Of a stretch of DNA of 64,000 nt, positions 9,872-22,300 are shown piece after piece. The notes below the pieces were generated by a model. The model saw only the letters and a list, made by a program, of their open reading frames with translations, was not told the origin of the DNA and did not search any database. The stretch is from contig CP114498.1 of the NCBI GenBank assembly GCA_027186245.1, forward strand, positions 5,401,501 through 5,465,500. The letters run 5' to 3'. Numbering within the stretch: position 1 is the stretch's first letter; the number at the start of each line of letters is the position of its first letter. The translations under genes were made by a program, and so were the position numbers. Source of the stretch: Coriaria nepalensis (lineage: Eukaryota; Streptophyta; Magnoliopsida; Cucurbitales; Coriariaceae).

Positions 9872-12194
9872 TGTAAACCACGTGAATTTTGAATAACCTA
9901 TAGTTGATGGGTAAATAAATTCCGACTAATTAATTTTGAAGCAGTACAATCTTCTTGAATAATTAAAATTCATCAAGTATATAGTAAGGACAAAATGTAA
10001 AATGTGTATATCTATACATGTACATATGCAATAAAAATCTACAAAAGGTGTTAGTAAATATATATATATATAAAGGGTGTTAATAGGATGGCCACCACCT
10101 CACTAAGCAGGTGAGTACACTGTAGATTTTACTAAATAACCGGTAAGTAAGTAAAAGAAGAAAATAAATAACAGTTAATTAACTGAAATTAGAAGTAGCG
10201 AAAGCATTAAGAAGAAGATTTCATCGCAGGCTAATGATCAAGTCCACCTCTTGTTTTGGATAAGCAGCCGGGCAAGATAAGGATACCAATTCAAAGCTAA
10301 GATGAATAATAATTTTAGATCCGGTTTGGGAAAAAAGGACCATCACTATAGATCATCTTCTTCATTCAGAAAACATAGCTACTTCTGATTTCCTACGCAC
10401 ACCCAGAAGGAGGTCAAGCAATTAAGTTAGATTACGATCAAAGGACAGACATAACAACTAGTAAAAGTAAGTGAACAGTCCTTACCTTCTTAAGTTCTGG
10501 ATATGGTGCATATTCTGCGGACTAAATGATTAATAAAATATAATGCTAATGAGTAGAATACGTAAGTTGATCAAGATGAGGGAGTAGTTATTGGGTTAAG
10601 TTCTAATCTAAGAAGGAAATTAAACAAAATAGAAAATTCAAAAAGTAAGAAAGAGAACTCGGTCTGGATTGGAAACTTAAACCGAGACATTATATTAGGT
10701 CTCAGTCTAGGAAGGAAGAAAGACTTCTCGGTTTGGATCGGGACCTCAAACCGAGAGTCGGTATTCTAGGTCTCGGTCTGAGAAGTAAGAAAAAGTCCTT
10801 AGTCTAGATCGGGAACTCAGACCGAGAGACGTTATATTAGGTCTCGTTAGGGAAGGAAGAAAATTTCCTCAGTCTGGATTGGGAACTTAGACTAAGAGAC
10901 GTTATATTAGGTCTCGGTCTAGGAAGGAAGAAATATTCATTGGTCTGGATCAAGAACTCAGACTAAGAGATGCTATATTAGGTCTTGGTCTGTAAAGGAA
11001 TATAAGAGCTAGAATTAGATTCCTAAAAATAAATGAGAAATGCTTAGTGAGATAAATCAACTAAATAGAAAAGCTTATAGAAAGTTAAGCTTTTATTAAA
11101 CTAAGTTAATTTCTTAATTGTATAGTCAAACAACAGACTCAGTGTTTGTGAACTACACATTCCCTAAAGGAAATCCTAGAATACAAGTAAGTACAAATCT
11201 CACCTACAACATGGAAGTTATTTTTAAAACATGATGAGTTTTTTTTTAATGATTGTTTGGTTTCTTATATATAAATTGATTGATAGTCATGAAATGATTG
11301 ATTTTGATGAGTGCTAAAGTTGCTATAGTCGTTGTTATAGAAATTCTTGAATAACATATGCACTCATAAGCATAATGCCAATTTACCTCACATTTCATGT
11401 TGAGAAATTAAGAAGTGTATGAGATAGAAAGAAATGAGATAAAGTAAGATGTGTTGTACCGACCCTTAAAGCAAGGGCGCAAGGCCCAATGAAGAGGGGA
11501 TTATAATGATGCATGCGCGAGGCATGAAAATGAAAGGACTATGGTTAAGTTCGGATTAGGTAGCTCTCCGGCTCTCCTTTGGTTGAGCACTCAACTAGTA
11601 CGTACATAGGGCCTAATAAAAAGAATAAGTAAGAAAATATTAGATAGATTAAGAAAGGAGCATGCGATGAGTCTTACAAAGAGTATGAGTCTAAGATGGC
11701 TATATATTACTTGTCTCATACATCATATACATTTATAATATTTTGTAAGTCATATTTGTACTTCCTGAGTAAAAGCTCACGTCTTAAATTCCACGTTGTA
11801 GGTACGATGGGTGACAACCTTGTTGAGGGAGTGCAATGATGACGAAAGAGGTAATGGTACTAAGACAACAGTTGTACTGTAACTTCTGCTTTAAAATTGT
11901 AAATAATACTTATAGAAATAGATTGGTGCAGTGTGAAGATGGGGGCAATATTTTGAAGATATTTGTATAAATATTTTGAATCCTCCTAGTCGACATGTAT
12001 AAATAGTAGTATGATAGCACATTTTTTCTAATTATGATGAATTGTTTATTGACACGAGAACCACGAGTTATAAATAAGTTTTAAAAGGACTTTTGAAACA
12101 TATTCCAATGAAAAAAAATTATAACTAATATTTACACTTGGATTTTATAAGTAAAAGTAGTAGTGTAACGGCCCGAACAGCGCATGTCACTACA
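9872..12194 (+). repeat. 3' LTR of the gypsy insertion
   Basis: It starts TGTAAACCACG directly after a polypurine tract and ends ...CACTACA at 12194, about 2.32 kb. The last 370 bp are shared in inverted form with 8042-8414, which fixes the right end. Inside are a 71-bp tandem array (10640-10998) and, near 11815, a GGTACGATGGGTGA block typical of the downstream half of these LTRs. Related sequence recurs at 51780-52020. Confidence 0.7.
10640..10998. repeat. 71-bp tandem repeat array, about five units
   Basis: Unit starts (TATATTAGG or variants) lie at 10691, 10762, 10833, 10903 and 10974, a spacing of 70-71 bp; a partial unit precedes them. Each unit holds a short inverted repeat, clearest at 10727-10755 where CTCGGTTTG pairs with CAAACCGAG across 11 bases. 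The array is inside the gypsy LTR. Confidence 0.9.
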
Positions 12195-12980
12195 TCATTC
12201 GTATTTGATGTTCAAAGAGGACTTCATTGAGTGAGAATCTCATTTTCAATGAGGTATTATTTTAACAAAACTCACAACATTAATATTTATCTCTATGATC
12301 TCATCAAAGGATAATACTTTTCTGTGCTTATTTTCTATCTCATTTCCTTTCCTTTGATTTTCTGAAAGATTCGGATTTTGATCTTCACATGACAATGTGT
12401 CCGAATTTTGAGAGATTACCTATGAAAGTAATGAAATGAAAACAAATTTCTCTAGCATTTGTTGTTATGAAACTCGCATATTCTTCTACTGTTGGTATGA
12501 TCCAATTAATGATGATAAAAATTTGTTTGATTCATATCAAACCTATCTTTCTTAATTTGATTCAAGCTAATTTATCTTCTATACTTAAGAACATGAAAAC
12601 CCTTAGAATAGGGACCATTTCCAGAAAGATAAACCATCAAAAGTAATATCATACATTGTCTCTAAAAGAGAACTTATAAATCTTCTCTTTAAGTCTAAAG
12701 CAATGTAACAGTTTCATATAACAAAGTTCTTTACAACAAATCAAAAGTGGTAGAATAAGATAAAAATAAAGAGCTTATGGCTAATGCTGCAACTTTTACT
12801 TCATTCCCTGCTTGCAGAAAATGGCTCTCCTTTTTCTTCAAGCTTTCTCTCAACTTTTTAGGCTATGCATATTAATTTGAATATGAGTTCCATATTTGGT
12901 ACCTAATAACCAAGTAGAAATCTTGTTAAAAGAAACTTCAACCTAGAACATACCCGAATACCCTTCTTGCTTATTCTTGT
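12195..12980. other. Unresolved decayed sequence inside the interrupted copia element
   Basis: This stretch lies between the gypsy insertion and the copia gag remnant. By position it should hold the protease and the start of integrase of the minus-strand copia element. I could not match any block to those domains, so it may be heavily decayed or partly replaced. Confidence 0.4.
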
Positions 12981-13740
12981 TAAAAGACATGTCTCGCAAT
13001 TTTGCTTCCAATATTCAGTCTCACCACAATAAAAATATTTTCCTTTCCACTTTTATTGTTATTAATAGAGACCTTCTTCGCTTTTAAAGATCCGCCCTTG
13101 CCTTGTTTCTTAAACTTTGTTTTTCCTTCTTGGCTTAGTGGTTTCTCATGAGCAACATGATCTTCTCCTTTTTAGAGATCCCTTAGGTTTTTGCGATATT
13201 TGGAGTAGTTCATGAAGAGTAGGTGCTAGCCCATTCATGTTATTATTCAAAACAAACATAGAAAAGGACTGAGAGAGTGATAAGATGATCAAATTATTTG
13301 ATACCTCATAATCCATACCAAAACTTAGACCTTCTGGTTTCTTGATAAGCCTAATCATTTTAAGCATGTGTTCCCCAACTAGAGACACTTCGAGGTGTTA
13401 TAGCTCTTGGTTCGACTATCTTCACCTCATATCATATCTAGGTTGACTATAATTTGTATGGCGTGCATCTTTTCATATTCCCTTTGAAGCTCATTTTACA
13501 TAGATGTAAGCATAATGTATTACTCATCGTCGCCTTGGATCGACCATTTATCCCAAACGACTTTATCTTTGACACTTACCCCTGCTTCATGAACATTCAT
13601 ATGATTTGTTGAGTAAGAAATTCATCAAAATTTTCATGTTGGAGAAGTATTTTCAATTTCCTACACCAATCTCTATAGTTAGCTCATACTAGTTATGTTC
13701 CAGGATTAATTGTAATGAACCATTTGTGGTATCTTCTTTT
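12980..13740 (-). pseudogene. Copia gag remnant with decayed zinc knuckle
   Basis: The minus-strand frame at 13146-13388 reads like the middle of copia gag, with EHMLKMIRLIKKPEGLSF then LSQSFSMFVLNNNMNGL and a LHELLQISQ block. Downstream, near 12990-13050, a YFYCGETEYWKQNC block is a decayed CCHC zinc knuckle. The N-terminal gag half lies at 13390-13730 with frameshifts. Gag right, pol left places the element on the minus strand with its 5' end near 15412. Confidence 0.8.
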
Positions 13741-15398
13741 ACGATAATTAAAAAAAAATCAAAGCATTAGTACTTAAGTAAAATCCATCAACTACTCAAA
13801 TTAAGAGACTATCTAATCCTAATGAAGCTCACATTATTTTACTTCAATTAACATAACCCTTTTATGTGGACTAGGAAAAGCTCATTTTTTCTAGCGGGTA
13901 AAAGGATCATTTTATCTAATATTATGGTCTCATGTGTCCATAGCTAACTATAATAAATATATATGGTAGCCAAACAACTTTCACAATTACATCATATGTA
14001 ACTTCTTTATTTTTCCTCTAGGTGGTTATGTTCCTACTTGTCTGTAGCTAAAACCATGTCCCTTAGTTGAGCTTAACCCAAAAGGTTCTTTTGAACTAAC
14101 TAACAAATACTTGAACTAATATTCTCTATGTGCCCATAGGCGAATATAGTTAAGATATTGCAATCACATCCATCTCATGCATTGTAAATAATAAATGAAC
14201 TTATAGATTAATTATTAATTTTTAATTTTTAAATTTATTGTAACATTTTGGAAAACACTATGTAAGACATTCTTACATAGTTTGCAAGGTTAATATAATC
14301 TAGAAGGGATTTTGATTATTGGTCTCATCATGATATCTCTATACATACACAATCAATATGATTTTTCAATATAATGAGATTCTATATTAAAACTATTATG
14401 CATGCATCATATCAATCATACATGTTTAAATCAAACAATTCAATCAACATATATATTTTCCATCAATCATTTTCAATGTCTTATAATGCTCATTTATGTG
14501 TCCGAGATCTAACTTGTATGATTAACTATTAATAAAATATGTCATGTCCATGGACTATTTGATCAAACTAGCAAGACAGTGAATTAAATATTTCAATAAT
14601 AGTTTGTATAATATCCTCCAAGTCGTCATCCCTTTTTCAAGTTTGAACTCATTCAAAACAAGAAAACGGTTAGTTGTTGGAACAACTTCTCTAAACTTAG
14701 AACACTTTCTAGTTCAAGAGAACTAATCTAGTAAGACCATTTTAACTCTAGGAACTCTTTCCAAAAATTAAAAATACGTATACATCATTAAATAGGTAAA
14801 AGGTTCAACATTTCAATAATTTCAATTCCCATGAAAAGTAAGCACTTTTCAAATATTTTGTAACATTTAATTTGCTAAGCGAATGCTTTAATTTAAAAGA
14901 CCTAATCTCAAAAAAATCAAAATTCATAAAATTTCAAACATTTAGAATTTTCCGGACAATCTAGGATTCCAGAACCATTCAAAGGAAAAAAAGGCAAAAG
15001 GGGAGCTATCCCACCACATGGGTAGGGTACATGCTACTTCCCGGCAATAGTTGCCCCCTGTTGCGGTGGTGGACGCAACTTTGTGGGAGTAGTTGCCGCA
15101 TGCAGCATCCTTGCTACGTGGGGTTGCAGCCACTGTTGCTTTTTGTAACATGGGCGGGAGCTGCCATGGGCTGCCCTACATCCATGCACCCTGCTATCCA
15201 TAGACAGCTCTATCCGTTTAGCTACCTTTTTGACATTCAAAACTAAAATCAAATTTTCAGACCATGATCGGTATTATACCATCAAAATTTTCAGCAATAT
15301 TCACAACTCATAAATCCATAGAAAAACGTAAAAATGAGCATGCTATGAACATTGAAAGATTAATCAGATAGAACAAAAAAATTTAGCATACAACTCGA
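13740..15398 (-). other. Copia untranslated leader with GC-rich patch
   Basis: This region separates the primer-binding site from gag on the minus strand. It shares long similarity, in opposite orientation, with 18710-19790 and is of the same type as 22300-23800. One shared block is around 14530-14570 here and 19510-19560 there (TTGATCAA...TAGTTAATCATACAAGTTA in parts). A GC-rich patch at 14990-15230 yields several overlapping open frames on both strands; they are not genes. Confidence 0.65.
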
Positions 15399-15412
15399 GG
15401 CTCTGATACCAG
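15399..15412 (-). other. Copia primer-binding site (initiator Met tRNA type)
   Basis: The minus strand reads CTGGTATCAGAGCC, the standard copia primer-binding sequence complementary to initiator methionine tRNA. It marks the 5' boundary of the internal region of the 13 kb gag / 7 kb pol element. The LTR should start at about 15413 and extend rightward. Confidence 0.85.
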
Positions 15413-17000
15413 TGTAAGTCGATGAACCTCCTTGAATCCGGAGCGAAAGTATCATTTTAATTTTGACTTATGAGTTTCTAATTCACCCAAACTATGCCAA
15501 GATCCAGGTTGATGCTAATAAACATAGAGTTCATCAAACATTTTGGAATTCTTCATTGTAATAAAATATGAAAGTAAAACAATGATAATGAGAAGAGGTA
15601 AGGAATGAGACCTCAAGTCCTCTAAAAATCGGATGGTTTTCACACCAACCGTTGTTCACTGCCGTATGCTCCACCGATGCTGGTTCTCTAATTCCAAGTC
15701 TCTTACCCGACCTCTGAACGTATAATACTCATCAAGCTAATCGAGTATGACCTGGTGTTGACATTGATTTTCGCCAGTGTTGGCTAACCGCTTTGAGGGC
15801 GGCGACCAACTAGGAGAAAAAGTCGTGCAATTCTGGTCCCAAGAGCAGCAAGTTAATACACTAAAAAATTAGGTAAGATGTGGCATTCCAGAAGTATAAG
15901 CATACTTTGAATGAACAAATCTAAATAAATAAAAAAATTTTAATGGCATGAAGAGTATAAAGTAAATCTGATAAATGATGTAAGAGGTAGCGCTAATTTA
16001 GATGAAAGCTCGTAAATGATAAGGAATTTGACTACTGATAAAGCGATTGAGCGAGACAAAAAGGTAAAAGCATTCTAATATTCTTCTATACAAAATCTAC
16101 TGAGCAAAGAAACCAATAAGTGTAAATAGCAGCTTCTAACATTCAAGACTAATCATATAAGTCATGAGCCTATACGGCAAAAATAAATAAAGAAACTTAC
16201 AAGTGTTAGACTTGGAATGTATTGACTTTAATGAAATGCTGGATAAATCCATTGAAGGATGATAGGACATTAGAAAAAAGAATTGATGTGGGATCAATTA
16301 GATTGATGAGTGGTTGAGTGGTGAGTTTCCCTTTGATAAAGCTTTCTATTCATAGAGGTGGAAAAATTGGGAGGCCAAGCATATTTGCTTGATGATCAAA
16401 TTTGCTTGGTGAGAAAGCACCCTTGCTTGAGGCACAAGTCAATGAGCTTCTTCTCCTTGTTGGGCAAGTATAGCATCTTCGATTGATTCCTTTTAATGAA
16501 TGAGAATATTCCCTTCTAAAGAATATTTTTACGTCTAAAATAATTTTACCTTTTCCAATTCGTCTTTCTATACCATTTTTGTTGTTGTTTATCTCATGTC
16601 ATTTTGTGATTTGAAACCTTGTCAAAATGCCTCTAGGAAGGAAAAAACACCCTAAAAATTGCATAATTTTGGAATAAGAAGGTAGGTGATGTAGCTTAAT
16701 GGTGTGTCATGCAACTGGTTCGATCGGATGATCCATTTTTCACTTTTTCAATGGAAATGACCTTTAAACTTAGGCCTTTATAGCGATTTTGATAAAAATT
16801 TTAATCTGTCTAGTGCTATCTGTCAAAATGCTAATTTTTGCATCAAAAAATGAACCCCTTTATCCCTTTTATAGAATAATCTTGAAAATAAGAGGGGTAA
16901 GAGACATGGTGATCCTTGAAGTCTTTTACAATTATGACCCCTATATCTTTACTTACTTCAGGCTTTTAAACCGCAAAACTCTCCTTCCTCTAACTCTCAT
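15413..17000. other. Probable copia LTR then unassigned repeat-like sequence
   Basis: Position after a primer-binding site implies that the left part is the U5 end of a minus-strand LTR ending ...GACTTACA. I could not confirm the second LTR end or match it to the LTR near 6 kb. Further right, 16000-17000 shows no gene and no motif I recognise. Confidence 0.4.
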
Positions 17001-17009
17001 ATTTAGCCA

Positions 17010-17760
17010 TTGAAGTATTCCTCCATCTACCAGACTAAATATTTCCCCTCGACGGCTGCTATGGTTTCTGCCAGGGCTAGCCATTGGTCGTGGCCAATCA
17101 TGGCCCTTATTCAATTTTTTGTTTGGCCGAGTTGGGTCTACATGGGACAACTACTCGAATCTAACCTCTTTGGCCATTGTTCAATGGTCTCGATGATGAG
17201 ATGATTTCGACTACTCACTCATCCATCAATGTCTGGCCAATCAACACCCCTTCCAAACAGATTTTGATATGAAGAGGTTTGATGTAGTGGAACATATAAT
17301 CAGATGGTTTTTGGAAGATGATCTTTTCTAAGCCACCAACTTCAACTAGGACTTTGATTGAAGGTGCTTCCAAGAAGTCGATGTTAGCATTTACATTGAT
17401 CTTGGGCACAGGGGAAGCCATTAGGTTAGTTATCTTGTCGGCCAGATCAAGGGGATCGAGTTTTCCTAAAAATGGGTAGAATCCTCACAAACTCCTACCC
17501 AGCTTGGTAGAACAAACATCTATAATTTTATCCATCCCAATAACAAACATTATAGGAAGTAGGGTCCCATATGTACTTATGCTTGCAAGGCCAGTAATGG
17601 CCAAATTCTTCATAAGTCCACAATTTTCCTTCTGTTGGAGTTGAAACAAAGCAGGCCTTATCCGAATGAGAAGTATAGTTACATATAGAAAATCCATTTG
17701 AGGACATCCATTTATTAGTAACTTATTCGCCATCATGGACACCATTCATTTTTTATCTAT
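17010..17760 (-). pseudogene. Tat-like gypsy gag-protease linker and protease N-terminus remnant
   Basis: The minus-strand translation, continuous apart from stops, holds blocks like DPLDLADKITNLMASPVPK, then IDFLEAPSIKVLVEVGGLEK and HYIKPLHIKICLEGVLIGQTLMDE. The last block resembles the segment just before the Tat protease active site (HLRPLYIKAHVDG...NRVLVD). The active-site Asp region that should follow is lost in stops. Weakly diagnostic but consistent over 250 residues. Confidence 0.55.
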
Positions 17761-18710
17761 AGTAATAAACCATTCAAATGGAAATAAGGCATGCCATTAA
17801 CATAGCACGAGGCTTATAACTAAAAACCAATATTAATCTAAACAATTAAAGTGTTGCTAAATCTTAAAGGCATGTGGCATCTCCCATGTAGATGAATGGT
17901 AGACTTAATCACTAGACAAGTCTTTATAGTAATAATATTGACTGTTGATGAGACATGTCAAATGACTATTATACTTGTGATTCTCATACCTGAAATCACC
18001 ACAATACTGATGATGTACATGATATTATGTTTTGATATCACTAAACGTGACCCTATTTAAGGGTTACTAAAAAGGTGAACCATTGGGCATGTGTTATTAT
18101 ATGAAAACCCTGCATGGTGAAAAGATAGGATCCATCAGCTCCATATTAGAGGAAGAGTTCTATGAATTCAGAAATTCTTGCATAAGGTAGTATGATATGA
18201 AAAGAGTTTATATAAATCAACTGTCTGGTTGCATAACGATTAACATGATTCTTATGGTTAGTCTAGTATGGTTTTACAGTTAATGTACGCCCTAGACTAA
18301 CTGCGGCTATGGCATAGATGGAAGGATCAATATGGTACGGTAATAATCACTGTAGGTTCTTTTAGAGATTCCAAACAACTTCTTATTTAATGAATAGTCT
18401 ATGTGCCTTACTAGAGGCTTACTTAGAATTAGTGGTTTAAGTTAATCGATCATATAGATAATCAAATTAACTATTAAACTTAAAAAGTATTTTAAGAATA
18501 AACAATTAAATCTTTAGAATAGATAAAAGTCACAAATTGTTGTGGAGCCACCTACTAGTGAAATGTGGAATCTATTCGGTCACATATTTTAAAGAATAAA
18601 GAATTTTTGCTAAAATCATGTTTAGAGGAATTTGATTTATTCTTAGAAAACTTGATTTGAGTGTTAAATCATTAATTAGTTTAATTTCTTAAGATTTAAT
18701 GACTATGTTA
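17760..18710 (+). repeat. Copia-type LTR piece, plus orientation
   Basis: Block order matches the middle of the solo LTR at 57511-59484 in the same orientation, for example TGATATCA...GGTGAACCATTG and later the GGTAGTATGATATGAAAAGAG block against a similar block near 58260. It is more diverged than other copies. It leads directly into a leader-like region, so it acts as the 5' LTR of a plus-oriented copia piece. Confidence 0.5.
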
Positions 18711-19790
18711 TCACAACCAGCTTTATGCCGGAAATGTTTTGGTTGATTCGATCAATTTTTCATGTTTCTTGAATACTCTCGTTTTTATGTATTCTCCATG
18801 GTTTAGAGCTGTTTAAAAGTTATGGAAATTAAACCTTAATAAACCGGAACAAACCCAAAAAAGCTCGAGGATTTGATATATGAACCACCACCAAAAGAGG
18901 CGACGTTGGGCTGCTCAGCACTGCTAGTTATGCATGGCATTAGCCACTGTTCCTTGCTTCCAACATCCACTTTGCAGCTATTGCCAGCAGCAGCATGCCT
19001 TTGTCAGCGGCAGCATACCTTTATCAGCAGTGGTACGTTGTTGTCTGGATAGTGACAAGCGGCTATCCGCAAGTCGTTAGTTGGGCCCGATGCATTATGA
19101 TGCCTTTTTCCACCATCGTGTTGCACGGATGTTTAGGGCTTTCTATTTTTCGAAATTCCAAAATATTTGGAAAATTCTTTTTGCTAGGGTTTTATGTAAT
19201 TTTAATTGACGGATTAATTTCAAAATCATTTCGAGTGTAAAACCTTTAGAGTTAAAATTATATGACTCAGAAAAATAATTTTACAAAGTGTTTAGAAAGT
19301 GTTATTTTTTCATGGGTTTGAAAATCATTTAACCTGAAAAATTCAATGTTTCAAAGTGTTTGTAAGTGTTAATTTTTCATGAAAATGAATTTTTTTGAAA
19401 TGTTCAAAAATTACCAGTTTAGAGACTTTTAAGAATATTTAATTCATGAAAGAGTTCTTGGTGTTAAATTTTCTTATATGATTTGACTCTCTTGAATTAT
19501 AATGAGTTAGTTGATTGATATACTAGTTTGATCAATGAACCATAGACATGGCTTGTTTGATTAATAGTTAATCATACAAGTTAAATCTAAAGTAGTTTTA
19601 GATGAACACATAATGAGCATCATAAGACTTTGAATATGATTGATGGATAAAATACACGTTAAATGAAATGTTTGATTTAAACATGTACGATTGATATAAT
19701 GCATGAATGATAGTTTCAATATAATCTCATTGTATTGACTGTTCAATTTTTTGTGTGAAGACAAATCCTGAAATCAATTTACTATATAAT
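18710..19790 (+). other. Copia leader region, plus orientation, truncated before gag
   Basis: This is the plus-oriented counterpart of the leader at 13740-15398. Shared features include a GC-rich patch (18890-19120) and the block around 19500-19600. A poor primer-binding-site relic may lie near 18715. The leader stops at about 19790, where minus-strand copia pol begins, so gag and pol of this copy are absent. Open frames in the GC-rich patch are incidental. Confidence 0.6.
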
Positions 19791-22300
19791 CAACATCTAA
19801 CTAGAAACTATAGTCTCTGAAATCCTTAATTTTCAAGTCAGACCCTCTAGAAACCAAAGACATCTCAATAGTCATTCTCAAGTACTTAATAAGTTTCTTG
19901 ACATCAATCTAATGCTTTTGGCCTGCTCATAACACTTAGAGCATAAGCAACATCTGGTCTTGTACATAACAAAGCATACATAATGGATCATATTACCGAA
20001 GCATAAGGGATTCAACTCATCTCATCCCTTTCTGATTGTGTCTTGGGAGACGGTATTGGAGAGGTAGATTTCATGACTTATTGGCAAGAGTCCTCTCTTG
20101 GAATCTTCCATGCTAAACCTCTTTAGGACTTTGTCTATGTATGTTGTTGACTAGGTTAAGCCTAGCAGTCTCCTAGATCTATCTTTATAGATTTTTATTC
20201 CTAGAATATAAGTTGCTTCACTCAAATTCTTCACGGAGAAGTTCTTTGATAACCATAACTTGATAGACTGTAATATACATACATCATTCCCAATGAGTAG
20301 TACGTTATCCACATATAGAATTATGAAAGCAACAGAGCTCCTATTAACTTTCTTGTATACATATGAATCATCTTCATTATTAATAAAGTCAAACAATTTA
20401 ATCGTTCTATCGAAATGAATGTTCCAACTTCAAGATGCTTGTTTAAGACCATATATGGACTCTTATAGCTTACAAAACTTCCTTGTGTTTTTCTGATCCA
20501 TGAAGCCCTCAAGTTGTATCATATACACATCCTCCTCGAGGTAGACATTTAGGAATGCTATTTTCACAGCTATTTCCTAAATCTCATAATCCTAGTATGC
20601 TGCAATGGCAAGCAATATCCGAATTGCTTTATTCACTGTAATAGGCGAAAAGGTTTCCTCATAATCAAGTCCTTCTCTTTGTCTATTACCTTTTGCAACT
20701 AGTCTAGCCTTATATGTTTTGACCTTTTCATTTGTCACAGTTTTCTTCTTGAGAACCAATTTCCATCATATAAGAACTATTCCATCAGGTGCATCTTCCA
20801 AGTCCCATACTTGGTTGGCAAACATAGAATCCATTTCGGATCTAATGGCTTCTAGGAATTTCTCGGAATCCAAGTTATGAATAGCCTCAGAATAAGTGAT
20901 AGGATCATCATCTATGATCGGCCCATTGTTAGGATTTTCTATTAGAAATCTGTAAATGCTCCGGTCCACTAGGTACTCTACTAGATCTATGAACCTTTTG
21001 TGTACTCTAAGGTAACACAACAACCTCTTTTACAATACCTCAGCCCAAACTAGTAGGGTAACAACATCATTGATATGAATTTCATTTTATGTATTTTGAA
21101 CTTCATTAAGTTTAATCTTGCTCCCACTATTCATTTTAGAAAAGAGTTACCTTCTTCTCCAAGAAGACATCATGTTTGGAAGCAAACACTTTCTACTTAG
21201 TGAGATGATAAAAGTTGTATTCTAAAGTTTCCTTTGGATACCTCATAAAATAACATCTAACGGATCTTACCTCCAACTTTTTTGCTTCTTGCTTCTTGAC
21301 TTATGGTTAAAGTTTGTCCTTTTGCCTTTCAATATCTCATACAGTTTTGAAGAAACATACTTTGAAGGTATCTTGTTAATTATGTAAGCAGAGGTTTGGG
21401 GCCTATCCCCAAAATCATAAAGGTAGATCAATAAAACTAATCATGGACCAAACAATCTCCAAGAGGGTTCGATTTTTCTTCTCAGACACGTCATTTAACT
21501 ATGGTGTTCTGGAATGGGTCCATTGTGAGATTATACCATTATTCTTTAGGTAGTCAAGAAACTCGTGGCTCAAGTATTCAACACTTTGATCTGATCGAAA
21601 TATCTTTATACTTTTGCCTAATTATTTTTCTAAAAAACCCACATCTAACATGAGTTAAATAAGCTCACATATATCGGTATGTACTAGTTCTAACAACTTG
21701 GTTTATCTCTCTCCAGATCCACTAAAAGGAGATTTGATCATCATGTCTAATAGATAAGATTCGCAAGTTAACATTGATTTCAAATTAAACCGATCTAAGT
21801 ATCCATATTTATGCAACTTTTGAATCCTTGTTTCATTGGAATGACCTAATTGACAATGCCATAGGTAGCATTTGATTTCTTTTTCGGACTTGTTCCATAT
21901 TGAGGTAAGTTTCATTTTTCAAATTTAAGATATACGCACCACATTATTTAAGGAACTATTTTCATAAAATAAACAATCCATATGGAAACTTAAAAATTTT
22001 CCTTAATGAAAAAGAAAAACCCTTTCTCATCAATTTGGAGATAGATTGTCCTTGTAGGTAAGCTCAACAATCATTGACACAAGCATAATGTTTTACACTT
22101 AATTATCTTGCTCCAACCACTTGTTTCATGCAGCTACAATTTTTCTATCTGATCCCTCATGGGGAAAAGACATGAGTGCCTAATTCAAAATATCATACAA
22201 GTACTCATATCTAATAATGATTCTCAGACTTCTATACCAGTCCGTAAAATTAGCTCTAACCAATTTTTTTGTAAGAATGAATTTTAATTTATCAGACATT
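19790..22300 (-). pseudogene. Copia gag-pol remnant (best-preserved copia pol of the window)
   Basis: On the minus strand, gag starts with ATG at 22299 (MSDKLKF...) and keeps its N-terminal third, then jumps to the pre-integrase block (ATYLWHCQLGHSNETRIQKL, about 21840-21900), so the gag C-terminus, zinc knuckle and protease are deleted. Integrase core follows, then RT from about 21000: NQVWDLEDAPDGI, TYKARLVAKGNRQ, DYEETFSPI and the catalytic ILYVDNVLLIGND at about 20300, where the usual YVDD reads YVDN. The RT/RNase H connection (YALLCTRPDVAYALSVMS-like) is near 19950. RNase H is cut off at about 19790. Many stops and frame changes; not functional. Confidence 0.88.

Larger units (their letters stand above)
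8042..12194 (+). mobile_element. Ty3/gypsy insertion bounded by inverted LTR ends
   Basis: This insert interrupts a copia integrase. It begins TGTAGCAACC and ends GTCACTACA. From left to right it holds an inverted piece of its own LTR end (8042-8414), the 3' part of pol (8415-about 9240), a polypurine tract AAAGGGGAGA (9861-9870) and a complete-looking 3' LTR (9872-12194). The 5' LTR, gag, protease, RT and RNase H are absent. LTR start TGTAAACCACG and the general layout suit a Tekay/del-type chromovirus. Five-base flanks (tattt, tcatt) do not form a clear duplication. Confidence 0.75.

Noticed and set aside
10640..10998. Regular repeats that could be taken for a CRISPR array
   Set aside because: Units are contiguous and diverged over their full 71 bp, without identical repeats separated by unique spacers, and lie in a plant LTR.
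14942..15252. Overlapping open frames on both strands
   Set aside because: They fall in the GC-rich patch of a copia leader; the same patch type occurs in the two other leaders without conserved frames.
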